A stretch of DNA of 64,000 bases from Butyrivibrio sp. AC2005 (GCF_000424145.1 NZ_AUJI01000014.1:1-64000), one strand, 5' to 3'. Positions 1-9,623 are shown, counted from the first letter of the stretch. A program made the numbers and translations. Notes: generated by a model not told the origin, from the sequence alone.

Positions 1-520
1 CCTTCCTATAATTTCAAGCTCAAATTTCAGTATTTATGAGCTTTTTGTTTGTTGATATACCTCTTTAACAGGAGCCAGAGGTGATGAATAGTCATATATC
101 ATATACTGAATAGCTGATTGAAGGTAGCACTAATAAAGCATCCCTTTGTTTGCTCTATAAAGGCTATTTTCCCTTTGATCAACTATGATGGTGAACCTTC
201 CGTGTCTAAAGGGATCGTGTCCCAACTTCCTTCGTCCCACCTATTCATACACCAAGTGCCAGCAAAGCTTTCAAACAGGGTCTATGCCCTATGGAGAGAA
301 CTCCCGCCAGCTACAGCTCTTGTTTGTCTTTGGTACTTACTAACTGACCTATTATGTCTTGAATGGTACCGGCAAACGGTGGACGCAATCCATCAAAGAC
401 ATATGTTGGTAGTTTTTGTAGGAGATTCCCCCTACTGTTAATGGGTTACCATCCGGAACCCTGCTCAGCTATCGAACTGTATTCAACAGCTCGGCAGGAT
501 TCCGGAAATGTGATTCTTAC
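1..520. other. Non-coding, structured flank of the IS110-type transposase gene
   Basis: I see no convincing gene here; the short open frames have no family signature and no good ribosome site. The part next to the transposase stop codon can fold: CCGGAACCCTGC at 453-464 pairs with GCAGGATTCCGG at 494-505 apart from one mismatch, and AGCT-containing inner arms lie in the loop. IS110-family elements encode a guide (bridge or seeker) RNA in a non-coding part of the element, upstream of the transposase in the IS110 group and downstream in the IS1111 group, so this flank is a candidate. The outer end of the element was not found. Confidence 0.4.
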
Positions 521-1960
521 TTATGCAGCTACTATCTCAGCATTCTCAAATCTCTTGATATCATCAAGCATCTTTTGAGGGTCATAAGTAACGCCTTTCT
601 TGAGGATTGCATATATAATCCTCAGAAGCTTACACGCTATGACTATCAGCGACTGCATCTTCTTTAGCGGATTCTTGGGCCGTGTAGTGTAGTACTCATG
701 TATCAACTGGAATTCTTCAGCATGAGCCACAACTGATTTAGCTCCTTGGAACAGCCAGGTTCGCAGTTCTTTGCGTCCTCTGTGGCTTATCTTTGTTTCG
801 CCATTATGCTTGCCCGAACTGCATGCAACAAGGTTTAATCCACTTAGTTTCTGTATTTCCTTAACATCGTCAAATCTATCAATATCCCCCATTGAAGATA
901 TGATCCCTGCAACTATGTTCTGACCCAGACCAGATATTTCAAGAATGTTTTCAGCGTGTGGTATTTCCATACACTTCGCATTTATAGCTGCCTCTATTGT
1001 GGTCAGTTTTTCATCTAGAGAGATCATTTCTTCCACAAACCATCTGACAGCTTCTCTGTCGTATTCTGCGCCTTCATTTCTTCCCACGCTTGTACTGGCA
1101 TATCTGAATAGTTCAGCTGCCCTGCTATAGCCGCGTCCTCTTAGCTTAGCATTGTGCCAAATCTCTCTTATGCCATCTTCACCCAATGCAACTATGTCCT
1201 TTGGAAATGGTGCAATCTTTAATACTTCTAAAGCAAAACTTCCATCCACTCTTCCAAATGCGTCCTTATATTCAGGAAAGTGTATTTTCATTAGCCTGTG
1301 CATCCTGTTTGCACAACGGATCCTGTTCTCGGTAAGCTGACTCCTTAGAAGCGAGAGACTACGCAGATCTGCGTATATGCCCTCTGGAAGATATGGCATA
1401 CCATAGTTTCCGTTCATTACCAGATTTGCTATTACTTTGGGATCTTTTCTGTCATCCTTTAACTGGCTGTTGTCTTCAACCTCCTTTGTCTGCTTGACTG
1501 CATATGGATTTACCTGTACAACACTGATACCATTGCTTATAAGCCATGTCGCTATACAGAACCAGTAATGACCTGTAGGCTCAAGTCCTAATACTATCTG
1601 CTTTTTGCCATTTACTGCAGCAAGCTCAACCATCCATGCCTTTGCAGCTTCAAATCCTTCTTCATTATTCGTGAATGAAAATGGTTTTTTGCTGAGTTCT
1701 CTGCCTCGTATATCTATAGCTCTCAGATAATGAGTTTCACTGCCTATATCGCATCCTACTATAAGCATGTCCTCCGATATAAAAGAAAGCTTGGCATTCT
1801 TATCAAACTTCCCCGTTGTTTCAAGATCATGCCAGGTCTTAGCCTGCATTGTCTTAAGAAGTTCATCGATTCTTGACTGTCTTTCTTCGGCTGATAGAGT
1901 GTTTATTACCGAAAAACTATTGGTGACTTGATTTTTGTTTCTTGTTGTCTTAGCATTCAT
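521..1960 (-). CDS. IS110-family DEDD transposase/recombinase
   Basis: 479 residues with both IS110 domains. The N-terminal RuvC-like DEDD domain shows VGCDIG near residue 70, GLEPTGHYW near 125-135 and DDRKDPK near 170. The C-terminal Tnp20 domain shows ISGLGQNIVAGIISSMGDI, followed by LSGL, a serine in ACSSGKH that fits the nucleophile position, and SHRGRKELRTWLF. Family members excise and insert a circular intermediate without long terminal repeats, guided by an element-encoded RNA. The protein is longer than the usual 330-450 residues because of a roughly 60-residue N-terminal extension. The frame is intact, so the element may be active. Element ends and target duplication could not be assigned. 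Confidence 0.9.
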   Translation of the reverse strand: MNAKTTRNKNQVTNSFSVINTLSAEERQSRIDELLKTMQAKTWHDLETTGKFDKNAKLSFISEDMLIVGCDIGSETHYLRAIDIRGRELSKKPFSFTNNEEGFEAAKAWMVELAAVNGKKQIVLGLEPTGHYWFCIATWLISNGISVVQVNPYAVKQTKEVEDNSQLKDDRKDPKVIANLVMNGNYGMPYLPEGIYADLRSLSLLRSQLTENRIRCANRMHRLMKIHFPEYKDAFGRVDGSFALEVLKIAPFPKDIVALGEDGIREIWHNAKLRGRGYSRAAELFRYASTSVGRNEGAEYDREAVRWFVEEMISLDEKLTTIEAAINAKCMEIPHAENILEISGLGQNIVAGIISSMGDIDRFDDVKEIQKLSGLNLVACSSGKHNGETKISHRGRKELRTWLFQGAKSVVAHAEEFQLIHEYYTTRPKNPLKKMQSLIVIACKLLRIIYAILKKGVTYDPQKMLDDIKRFENAEIVAA

Positions 1961-2138
1961 GTTAGATACCTCTTGTATTCTTGGATTATTACCAACTGCC
2001 AGGTCAGTAACAATCCAACTTTACTTGAGGTATTCTTTTTAGGTCAATCCCTGTTTAAATCATACAGGAAGCTTTCTTAAAATAAAAATATGGTTGATAG
2101 TTTCGTTATGCCCTTTTCCATGTGCACCTGATTTTGGA
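1961..2138. other. Upstream flank of the IS110 gene, no gene seen
   Basis: About 180 bp between the IS110 start codon and the terminator of the next gene. No coding frame is supported. It is the alternative location for the element's guide RNA, since IS110-group members carry it upstream of the transposase. Confidence 0.3.
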
Positions 2139-2139
2139 C

Positions 2140-2189
2140 AAAAAAATAGACCAGTAAGTATCGGACGTCTCCGACCTTTGCTGGTCTAT
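2140..2189 (-). terminator. Rho-independent terminator of the small membrane protein gene
   Basis: ATAGACCAG (2146-2154) pairs with CTGGTCTAT (2181-2189), with an inner CGGA/TCCG stem. Read on the minus strand it ends in a run of T. It lies 80 bp after the stop codon at 2271. Confidence 0.8.
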
Positions 2190-2270
2190 GTAATGATATT
2201 TTTCAGTTTTCTATAATGTAATTATTCTATTCTTTACCATTCAAGTGTGATTTTCATAATATTTTCCTCC

Positions 2271-2495
2271 TTATGCTTCCTTAGTCAAAAGACCAATTAT
2301 CATTGCAACAATAAGTATCGGGAATGCTATGTAAAGTAGTCCACCTACTACCATTGCTATTAAAATAAACGGCAGGAACACAAGGTAAAATGCTACCTTG
2401 ATAATGCCCCAGGAGAACTTAAAAGCAAATCCTATGAGCTTTCCAACAAAACCTAACAAACAAACTATAAAAAGCATTGTCAGTAACATGATCAT
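2271..2495 (-). CDS. Small hydrophobic membrane protein (hypothetical)
   Basis: A short protein that is almost entirely hydrophobic, with two or three membrane segments separated by a short Lys/Gly-containing turn (GKLIGFAFKFSWGIIK). I recognise no functional family. The start is chosen by the ribosome site: AGAAGG ends at 2502, directly against a first possible ATG (2501), and sits 6 nt before the second ATG at 2495, which gives 74 residues. It appears to be transcribed alone, with its own terminator at 2140-2189. Confidence 0.6.
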   Translation of the reverse strand: MIMLLTMLFIVCLLGFVGKLIGFAFKFSWGIIKVAFYLVFLPFILIAMVVGGLLYIAFPILIVAMIIGLLTKEA

Positions 2496-2648
2496 CACCA
2501 TCCTTCTATATGTACCAACAACTACTGTTTCATCTTTATGGTCATATTGTAAGAAAAAAGGTGATTATGTTACATATCGAGTATAGTAAATAATATATCC
2601 ATATTTTCCATTTTTTGTGGATTAAAGGAAAAGCAGACCACCTACGCT

Positions 2649-3371
2649 GATGGTCTGCCAAACTATAAACGTCATAGAGAGCTTTTGTTGGAAAACACAG
2701 GGATTTGCTGGAATATTAAAGTAATTCCATGTTAATCGATTTCTTTGTAAAACACATTTCTTATTACTGCAAAAGCATATTTGTGAATTCTTCTATATAG
2801 GGAACTGTGTCCTGATAAATGCTCATTGTAGTAACTCTTTCTGTTCACGCAGATATTGTTCATATACTTCTTTAATGCTTTTATTCATATTATTGGGCAT
2901 CATCAATTGTATATAGCAGTTTCTGAACAATCTTTCAGGTATATCTGCAACAGATTTGTACTTCCCAGTTTCATGATTGCTGTTATAGCATCCATATACA
3001 AGTGCATTAAATGCATTACTTATTTGCTTATCACTATACAGATTTATGATTCCCCAAATGGCTGTGTTGCTTTTTACATATCCAACCAATTTTTCATCTT
3101 CCAAAATGGCATCATAATTATCCAATGCCTTTTTTTTGTCATTTTTGTAAAAATAGCAGCAGCCATACTTATTCCAGGTCTCTATGGTTTTAGTTGTATA
3201 CTTATCGCTTTCATCAAATCCAAATGAAGATTTCCAATATGGATAATCATCAAAAAGGAAGCTGACTAAAAGAAACAGAAATATTGCTATTATTAAAATA
3301 ATAAGGTGTCTCTTATTTACTTCTATAACTATTTTTTTACCGTTTTCCATATCAGCTTTCTATTACTCCAT
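2649..3371. repeat. Long direct repeat, copy 1 (about 723 bp)
   Basis: Nearly identical to 6284-7009, in the same orientation. The match begins at GATGGTCTGCC and ends at TATTACTCCAT on both sides, after which the flanks are unrelated. It holds one complete gene (2823-3350) plus about 170 bp downstream of that gene. Together the copies bracket the abiE pair. Confidence 0.9.
2823..3350 (-). CDS. Membrane-anchored hypothetical protein (copy 1 of a duplicate pair)
   Basis: 175 residues: a basic N-terminus (KKIVIEVNKRH), one membrane segment at about 15-33, and a soluble, aromatic and Asn/Lys-rich domain of about 140 residues that includes YGCCYFYKNDKKKALDNY. That last stretch could be a TPR-like helix pair. 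I do not recognise the family. It differs from the copy at 6461-6988 at only two residues that I found (Phe/Leu in the membrane segment, Asp/Glu in NYDAIL), which points to recent duplication with both copies kept intact. Confidence 0.6.
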   Translation of the reverse strand: MENGKKIVIEVNKRHLIILIIAIFLFLLVSFLFDDYPYWKSSFGFDESDKYTTKTIETWNKYGCCYFYKNDKKKALDNYDAILEDEKLVGYVKSNTAIWGIINLYSDKQISNAFNALVYGCYNSNHETGKYKSVADIPERLFRNCYIQLMMPNNMNKSIKEVYEQYLREQKELLQ

Positions 3372-3402
3372 TACAGATGATAATCACTCGATCCTTCTCA
3401 TA

Positions 3403-4341
3403 TTATTTACATTTCCATAGTGCCATCGGATGGTTCTGTATGCGCTCTACAATCTCTGCATCTTCAAAAAGCAGCTCCGGCTTATATTCCTTTGCTATAA
3501 ATCTTTCCATATATTCCATTTCCTGAGCTGTCGGCTTCATAAGCGAAGCTATATACTCCTTTGCCTGTTGCTTCTTTCCTTCCAGGTCAAATTTATCCTT
3601 CACAGCCAGAACCGGGAACAAATCTGATTTTATTTTTGAAAAGACAAGACTGTCTATAGCAGATGTATCAAAGGTTTTGTTCACTTCTTTTGCCGAAATT
3701 GTTGCATAGAAAATAATGCATTTTCTAAACAAGTCTTCCTCTCCTGCAAACATCTTAATATCAGCCATATTACAGAAGTCATACAGATCTCTTGCAGCCG
3801 CTCTACTTATAAGAGCATTGGTTTTTGCCGCAAAGATTTCCATTGCAGCAACCGTCCTGACTTTTATCGGTTCTCCAAAAGCATCCGTAACTAATGCCCT
3901 GTCCTCTGGTAATAACATGTGAGTTCTCAGTGAATAGTTGATCTCTATCTTGATCATATCTCTATTGCCAGCTGCATTCACATAATTATAATGAAATGCG
4001 TCCAGGCTGTGACTGAATCTCGATGCCTCAGAGAGAGAATATCCTTGCTCCGACATAAATCCCTTCAGGATCTCCGTAAGTCGTTCTCTTTCATTCACCG
4101 TTTCTTCTCTTGTCAGATTTGGAACAAAATCCAAATCTATATCAACCGACAATCTTGGAAGGTTAAAAACAGTCAGATTTATTGCCGTTCCGCCCTTAAG
4201 CAACAAATGTTCACGCATATATTCATGCGTATTTAGAAAATCAAGAATTGTCCTCAATCGAAGAACCTTCTCAAAGGTATCGCGATTAAAGCCATATTCC
4301 CGAGCTCTTACATCAAGCTCTCTTCTATTAAATTGCGGCAT
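3403..4341 (-). CDS. abiEii: AbiEii/AbiGii-type nucleotidyltransferase toxin
   Basis: 312 residues of the type IV toxin-antitoxin AbiEii family. Visible nucleotidyltransferase motifs are LLLKGGTAINL near 45-56 (GG-T/S site), SVDIDLDF near 65-72 (metal-binding Asp pair), and AMEIFAAKTNALISR followed by ARDLYDF near 165-190. AbiEii toxins transfer nucleotides and cause reversible growth arrest; the pair can act against phage. The start codon overlaps the end of the antitoxin gene by 14 bp, with GGAGG just before it, so the two are translationally coupled. Confidence 0.92.
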   Translation of the reverse strand: MPQFNRRELDVRAREYGFNRDTFEKVLRLRTILDFLNTHEYMREHLLLKGGTAINLTVFNLPRLSVDIDLDFVPNLTREETVNERERLTEILKGFMSEQGYSLSEASRFSHSLDAFHYNYVNAAGNRDMIKIEINYSLRTHMLLPEDRALVTDAFGEPIKVRTVAAMEIFAAKTNALISRAAARDLYDFCNMADIKMFAGEEDLFRKCIIFYATISAKEVNKTFDTSAIDSLVFSKIKSDLFPVLAVKDKFDLEGKKQQAKEYIASLMKPTAQEMEYMERFIAKEYKPELLFEDAEIVERIQNHPMALWKCK

Positions 4342-5095
4342 CTTCTAGCCCTCCGTTTTTCATTCTCTTAATATTCTTTGGATAGACCAACTTCCATTCA
4401 CCGGAATAAGCAGGCTCATTTATACCGGTTGTCAGATATCGTTTTGAATCTCCGCTCCTATCCTTACATATCTTTATAAAATCATCGCTTATACCAAGTT
4501 CCCTCTGATATTCACTATAGATAAAACCTGTCTTCTGATATAAAAAGGCATTGTCATATAAGGCCAGATACTTTAACATTTTTGTTTCATCAATACTGTT
4601 CACGGACACGACACATGAAAGCACCTCTTCCAGCCCGGCAATGAGATTCATATCCTTTATGGAGTCTGTTATCGTCCGCTCCTTATCCGTAATCCTCACG
4701 CAGCCGCCAAATTCCGGAAAAACTATACCTTCCTTCAGCTGTTCTTTTACATAATGATAAGTGTACCCATCAAATTCAAAGTCGTGAAAACGTGTCTCTG
4801 AACCAACATAAACCTCATAGAAAACCTGATCGGCAGTTCCATAATATTCAAATGCTGTATGATGTGATACATATGAAGATGGAGTGATAGCACTGGCAAT
4901 TTGAAATCTGTTAGCCACTGGTCCACCATTTTCACCGCTAAGACACGTATATAACCCATTTCGAATTTTCAGCACCATATTTTCCTTCAGAAGCTTTCCT
5001 AATGCCATCCTTGCTGTCCGTTCACTTGAATACAGACCATTAACCTCTTTCATGGAAAAAATGGGGTATTGTAACAGTTCATAATATAAGTTCAT
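4328..5095 (-). CDS. abiEi: AbiEi-type antitoxin / transcriptional regulator
   Basis: 255 residues. The N-terminus has the winged-helix form of AbiEi antitoxins (SMKEVNGLYSSERTARMALG, then a Gly-Leu-Tyr wing), and the central part has the family's SSYVSHHTAFEYYG stretch, followed by the AbiEi C-terminal domain. In known systems AbiEi represses its own operon and counters the toxin. It is the first gene of a two-gene operon with abiEii. GGAGCGAG precedes the ATG. A TATAAT-like -10 lies about 40 bp upstream, with only a weak -35. Confidence 0.9.
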   Translation of the reverse strand: MNLYYELLQYPIFSMKEVNGLYSSERTARMALGKLLKENMVLKIRNGLYTCLSGENGGPVANRFQIASAITPSSYVSHHTAFEYYGTADQVFYEVYVGSETRFHDFEFDGYTYHYVKEQLKEGIVFPEFGGCVRITDKERTITDSIKDMNLIAGLEEVLSCVVSVNSIDETKMLKYLALYDNAFLYQKTGFIYSEYQRELGISDDFIKICKDRSGDSKRYLTTGINEPAYSGEWKLVYPKNIKRMKNGGLEDAAI

Positions 5096-5396
5096 ATACT
5101 CGCTCCGTAATGTTAATTATTTGTCTGATTTTACTCTATTATATGTCATTTCTATACATATTTTTAACTTATCATCATAGAGTTGCCTTGTCAAGTTAAG
5201 TTTATGTATTTTTTTACCATATTTGTTGTAACTATCATACAATATTTAAACCAAGCAACATAGATTATTCAATATTTCCGGTCAGATAGAAATACCATTT
5301 TTTCAAAATTGATTTGTTAAATGCTAATTTGGGACTTTTAAACTAGAAAGTTACCAAAAATGGCATGAAGTATTCCCTCATAGGACTACCCAAAAA

Positions 5397-5449
5397 CGAG
5401 TGCCATCGAGTGCCATATCGAGTGCCACCAAGTGCCACACGAGTGCCAT
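5397..5449. repeat. Five 10-bp direct repeats, consensus CGAGTGCCAY
   Basis: Units at 5397, 5407, 5419, 5429 (CAAGTGCCAC) and 5440. An inverted TGGCA sits upstream at about 5361, and AAAAATGGCA there pairs with TGCCATTTTT at the end of the array. It lies between the abiE operon and the McrB-like remnant. The rest of 5096-5535 shows no gene. Confidence 0.75.
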
Positions 5450-5535
5450 TTTTTTATAAAATATATGAATCTTTATCAAGTTATATCAGAGTTGGGATTT
5501 CCGCAAATGAAGTATTTATGCGGTTTTGAATAAAT

Positions 5536-5838
5536 TTAATGTTTTATATGGAGATATATGAAAAAGGCCTTCAAATAACGATCCAGGGTTTTCTTCTGCC
5601 TGTAATACGCATTTCTAATTTCGGAAAGTTCCTTTTCCAATTCCTTGATTCTCTTATTCTCTCTTGCATTTCTGGATAGTAACACATCCATATTGTCATA
5701 GAATTCATCTACAGCCTCAGCATCAAGTTCAAAAGAATCATCTTCCTTATCTATAAGTTCTTTTCTGTTGTTTCTATACTCAAGAAGCTTTGATGCAAAC
5801 TCCTCGTAATAATCTACCCATTTGAATTGTTCTGTCAT
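5536..5838 (-). pseudogene. Remnant of an McrB-like restriction ATPase gene (N-terminal part)
   Basis: 100 residues. The first 35 (WVDYYEEFASKLLEYRNNR and the next few) look like the N-terminus of McrB-type AAA ATPases of Firmicutes; the rest is a charged coiled coil (RENKRIKELEKELSEIR) ending abruptly. The ATPase domain is absent. It has a good ribosome site (AAGGAG, 7 nt before ATG), so a short protein may still be made. Alternatively it is a genuine small coiled-coil protein; I favour a relic of a restriction locus because the next gene is also broken. Confidence 0.45.
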
Positions 5839-5901
5839 AATAGCACTCCTTTTTCCACTTTCCTTACCATTTAATATTTTTTAATTTCTAATCTGGTTTA
5901 A

Positions 5902-6283
5902 TCACTCAATAACCTCCCAATATCCACCTTTAGTTTTACCAACCCTCTCAATAAAACCATTATTTCTCAAATAAGCAATATTATTATCAATGGCTGTAGT
6001 ACTTATACCTATTATTTCTGAAAGCTCGTGTTTTGTTACATATGGATTCTGCTTGATTTCCAACAGGATTGTCTGCCTTCTGGGATTTAAAATGGGTCTA
6101 TCCACATCGGAATTACCAACTTTTTTACCAACCTTTTTACCAACTTCATTAAGCCTGTTAAACGGAATCGTAACCACAATTGAATTTTCTCTAAAGGTAA
6201 TGGCATCCTTGCCATATGTGTCAATAATGGTAGGAACTCCTCTTCCAGACTTTTCACTAATATGCAGTTGCAAGAATATCTCC
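5902..6283 (-). pseudogene. 5'-truncated AlbA_2/RecG-like regulator gene
   Basis: Encodes only the C-terminal part of a DNA-binding AlbA_2 / HATPase_c_4-type protein: the characteristic PSEIFLQLHISEKSGRGVP, then a C-terminal winged helix (TKHELSEIIGISTTAIDNNI and a wing ending GYWEVIE). The frame stays open up to the CCATC that begins repeat copy 2 at 6284 and then becomes unrelated sequence, so the gene was cut exactly at the repeat border. No start codon or ribosome site remains. Confidence 0.8.
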
Positions 6284-7009
6284 GATGGTCTGCCAAAATA
6301 TAAACGTCATAGAGAGCTTTTGTTGGAAAAACACGGGGATTTGCTGGAATATTAAAGTAATTCCATGTTAATCGATTTCTCTTGTAAAAACACATTTCTT
6401 ATTACTGTAAAAGCATATTTGTAAATTCTTCAATATAGGGAACTGTGTCCTGATAAACGCTCATTGTAGTAACTCTTTCTGTTCACGCAGATATTGTTCA
6501 TATACTTCTTTAATGCTTTTATTCATATTATTGGGCATCATCAATTGTATATAGCAGTTTCTGAACAATCTTTCAGGTATATCTGCAACAGATTTGTACT
6601 TCCCAGTTTCATGATTGCTGTTATAGCATCCATATACGAGTGCATTAAATGCATTACTTATTTGCTTATCACTATACAGATTTATGATTCCCCAAATGGC
6701 TGTGTTGCTTTTTACATATCCAACCAATTTTTCATCTTCCAAAATGGCCTCATAATTATCCAATGCCTTTTTTTTGTCATTTTTGTAAAAATAGCAGCAG
6801 CCATACTTATTCCAGGTTTCTATGGTTTTAGTTGTATACTTATCGCTTTCATCAAATCCAAATGAAGATTTCCAATATGGATAATCATCAAAAAGGAAGC
6901 TGACTAAAAGAAGCAGAAATATTGCTATTATTAAAATAATAAGGTGTCTCTTATTTACTTCTATAACTATTTTTTTACCGTTTTCCATATCAGCTTTCTA
7001 TTACTCCAT
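6284..7009. repeat. Long direct repeat, copy 2 (about 726 bp)
   Basis: Partner of 2649-3371 with a handful of substitutions and three single-base insertions in A or CT runs. Its left edge interrupts the AlbA_2-like gene. Its right edge falls before unrelated non-coding DNA. Confidence 0.9.
6461..6988 (-). CDS. Membrane-anchored hypothetical protein (copy 2 of a duplicate pair)
   Basis: 175 residues with one N-terminal membrane segment and an unrecognised soluble domain, nearly identical to the product of 2823-3350. Most differences between the repeat copies lie in the non-coding part and the reading frame is unbroken, which suggests the frame is under selection or the duplication is very recent. 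Confidence 0.6.
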   Translation of the reverse strand: MENGKKIVIEVNKRHLIILIIAIFLLLLVSFLFDDYPYWKSSFGFDESDKYTTKTIETWNKYGCCYFYKNDKKKALDNYEAILEDEKLVGYVKSNTAIWGIINLYSDKQISNAFNALVYGCYNSNHETGKYKSVADIPERLFRNCYIQLMMPNNMNKSIKEVYEQYLREQKELLQ

Positions 7010-7459
7010 AAGTAAAGAATTCTCTGAGGGCACCAACCTATATCAAAATTGCTGCCTTCATGTAGATGCATTTATTATAAATAGTGATTTTTCGGATGTT
7101 TCTTGTTAGAAACTATATCTGATGATATCACAGATGAGTTGTGATTGGGGATTAATGAGGGATGCCGGACTCATAAGAATCCGGCGGGTTAAATGAAGAA
7201 AAGTGTTTCTGTGAGTACAAGAGGTTTGGGGCTCCTCTTGCTGTGTTTAATATAAAATATGAACTTAAAATAAAACTAAAGCTGTTTTGAAAGTCACACT
7301 GAAATGTAAAAGTTGTTAGCTTTGGGGAACTTCGCTGTTTTATGCAAAAAGACCTCGCCACATCACTGCAGCATGTTCAAAAATAATGAAAAATGACTTC
7401 GTGCCAAGCGGTCTCTATACGCCATATGCCGATATCGGCATAATCTGCCTGCTTTTATG
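7010..7459. other. Non-coding stretch with hairpins
   Basis: No gene is supported. Two structures stand out: GCCGGA...TCCGGC near 7164-7187, and an 18-bp perfect palindrome, TATGCCGATATCGGCATA, at 7425-7442. The palindrome lies 120 bp beyond the chemoreceptor gene and has no T run, so it is not a standard terminator. Confidence 0.5.
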
Positions 7460-7506
7460 AAAAAACATCCCACACTCTTATATACTTTTAAGGGTATGGG
7501 ATGTTT
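7460..7506 (-). terminator. Rho-independent terminator of the chemoreceptor gene
   Basis: AACATCCCA pairs with TGGGATGTT around an AT-rich loop. On the minus strand the hairpin is followed by six T. It lies 60 bp after the stop codon at 7566. Confidence 0.85.
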
Positions 7507-7565
7507 AAATTTTAATGGTATTTAGAAGATCTTTACGGACTTCTTCAAAAACTCATTTACATAAG

Positions 7566-9623
7566 TCAGCTTATTGTGAATCTTTCAAGGTTATTATTGA
7601 TGGTATCAACCGCGTCAGAAACAGAGGTTGCAGCGGAGGATACATTTTCAGATGATGAAGCAACGCCCTGAGCTGCAGCTGTTACTCTTTCAACGTTGTC
7701 TGCAATTTCCTGTGTGGATGCGGACTGCTCTTCAGATACTGAAGCCATGTTGGTAGCAACGTCATTGACCTTGTTCATCTGCTCGGCCATTTCTACAAGG
7801 ATATCATTGGCATCGGACAATTCCTGAGTGATCTCTTTAAAGGTTGTAGCTGCAACATTTACGGTCTCAGCACTGTTATTGATAAGAGTAGTATTGGTCT
7901 CGGATTTTTCAGAAAGCATCTGCACCTTCTGGGACATATCCTTTATAATTTCACCGATCTGGTTAGTAGCATCTGCTGAATTCTGAGCAAGTGTTCCAAT
8001 CTCGGAAGCAACAACCGCAAATCCTTTTCCTGCTTCACCTGCTCTTGCTGCCTCGATGGAAGCGTTGAGTGAAAGGAGATTGGTCTGGGAGGAAATAGAG
8101 TTGATAAGGTCAATGATCTGATTGATCTTATCGGCAGCTTCGTCAACGTTTTTAACGGCATCTGCCATATCCTTCATGGAGTCAACGATGTCGGACATTC
8201 CGTTTGCTACGTTAGACATATCATGCTGACCGCTTTCAGCCTTTTTAACAAGTTCATTCATAGAAGCTTCAATCTGGGCTTCCTGATCTGTAACATTGGA
8301 TACGGTCTGAGCCAGAACGGTTGCATTTTCAGCAACTTCATTTACGGCGCTGGCCATATTTTCAATGTTTTCTTTGATCTGAGTCATGCTTGCGGACTGA
8401 TTGTTAGCGGCCTCTTCCAGATTCTCTGCTGTATCCTTGGAATTCTGTGCATCACCCATAAGCTTTCCGGATACATCTTTTATCTCTGTAAGCGATGAGC
8501 GCATACCTGTTATGAACTCTCCCATAGCTCTGTTCATGTAAGCAATTTCGTCATCACCCTTAGTGGTGATATCAACTGTAAAGTCACCGCTCGAAATCTT
8601 TTCAATGTTTTCGGTAAGGGCTGTGACAGGTTTCTTGATCATCCTCTGAAGTACCTGAGAGATTATGATAATAACCACAACAATCGATACTAAGGATACA
8701 ATGACAAGAGCCAGAATGAGTTGATTTAATACTGCCAGAACTTCGTTCTGTTTTGCATATATAACAACTCTCCAGTCAGTACCGCTAACCTTGGATGTTA
8801 CTGAATAGAAGGTCTGTCCATCTGCCTTAAATGAGTGAACAGGACCTGTGTCACTTTCACTATTTGCGGCATCATCACTAACAATTGCACCTATATTGGA
8901 AATAAATGCATTGTTTGAAAGTTCGGAAACATTTTTTCCGTTTAATGAAGGATCATCTCTGTATGAAAGAATGAGTCCCTGAGGTGTAAGCAACATCGCA
9001 CCACCGGTTTCATAGAGTTTAATCTGGTTAAGACTTTCCTGAGAGCCTGACAGGAAAAGATCCGCTGCAAAGCATCCCTCACGCCCGTCCTTTAAATGAA
9101 TGTGTCTGATAACTGTCGCACACAGATCACCTGTTACTGTGTCAAAATATGGGACGTCATAAAAGTAGAACCAACTGTTGTCATAGCCTAAAGACTGTGT
9201 ATACCAGGGCTTTTCAGTGATGCCTTCCATCTGAAAATCAGGCTGGCTTGGATAGATGAAGGTTTCATCGTTTAGCGCAATATAAGCTCCTGTGGGAAGC
9301 ATTTTATATCTGCCTACAGTTCCTATCATATATTGCATAAGCTCATCGTTGCTGTTATATTGATTCTGCTCAACAGCATCGGCAACACCATTTAGGTAAT
9401 AGAATGTTGCATTAAGCTCTTTGTTTATCTCACCGGCATCACTTGAAACCTTATTAGTCAAAGTGGAGTCGATAAGATTCTTGACAAGCCCGTAGCCCAT
9501 GGTAATCACGATGGTTTCGCTTACCAGAATGCTCAGCACAAGAAGCCCCACAAACAGAATGGACAACCTGACGCTTATGGCCTTTACTTTTTCTTTTTTC
9601 CCGGTTTTATCGGTGCTACTCAT
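7566..9623 (-). CDS. Methyl-accepting chemotaxis protein with dCache sensor
   Basis: About 685 residues in the classic order: membrane segment near 20-45, extracellular dCache_1 domain (about 50-295, with [17 protein letters not shown] typical of Cache ligand domains), second membrane segment (about 300-325), HAMP ([19 protein letters not shown], near 335-385), then the coiled-coil signalling domain with the conserved tip [20 protein letters not shown] near 525. Family members bind small ligands outside the cell and control CheA. AGGAGG at 9634-9639 lies 10 nt before ATG 9623 and 4 nt before TTG 9629; I prefer the ATG. The ligand cannot be predicted. It is transcribed alone. Confidence 0.93.
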   Translation of the reverse strand: MSSTDKTGKKEKVKAISVRLSILFVGLLVLSILVSETIVITMGYGLVKNLIDSTLTNKVSSDAGEINKELNATFYYLNGVADAVEQNQYNSNDELMQYMIGTVGRYKMLPTGAYIALNDETFIYPSQPDFQMEGITEKPWYTQSLGYDNSWFYFYDVPYFDTVTGDLCATVIRHIHLKDGREGCFAADLFLSGSQESLNQIKLYETGGAMLLTPQGLILSYRDDPSLNGKNVSELSNNAFISNIGAIVSDDAANSESDTGPVHSFKADGQTFYSVTSKVSGTDWRVVIYAKQNEVLAVLNQLILALVIVSLVSIVVVIIIISQVLQRMIKKPVTALTENIEKISSGDFTVDITTKGDDEIAYMNRAMGEFITGMRSSLTEIKDVSGKLMGDAQNSKDTAENLEEAANNQSASMTQIKENIENMASAVNEVAENATVLAQTVSNVTDQEAQIEASMNELVKKAESGQHDMSNVANGMSDIVDSMKDMADAVKNVDEAADKINQIIDLINSISSQTNLLSLNASIEAARAGEAGKGFAVVASEIGTLAQNSADATNQIGEIIKDMSQKVQMLSEKSETNTTLINNSAETVNVAATTFKEITQELSDANDILVEMAEQMNKVNDVATNMASVSEEQSASTQEIADNVERVTAAAQGVASSSENVSSAATSVSDAVDTINNNLERFTIS

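Noticed and set aside
118-441. Open frame of 107 codons on the plus strand
   Set aside because: No ribosome site and no family signature; it lies in a structured flank of the IS110 gene.
7152-7361. Open frame of 69 codons on the minus strand
   Set aside because: No ribosome site and random-looking composition, within a stretch that has hairpins only.
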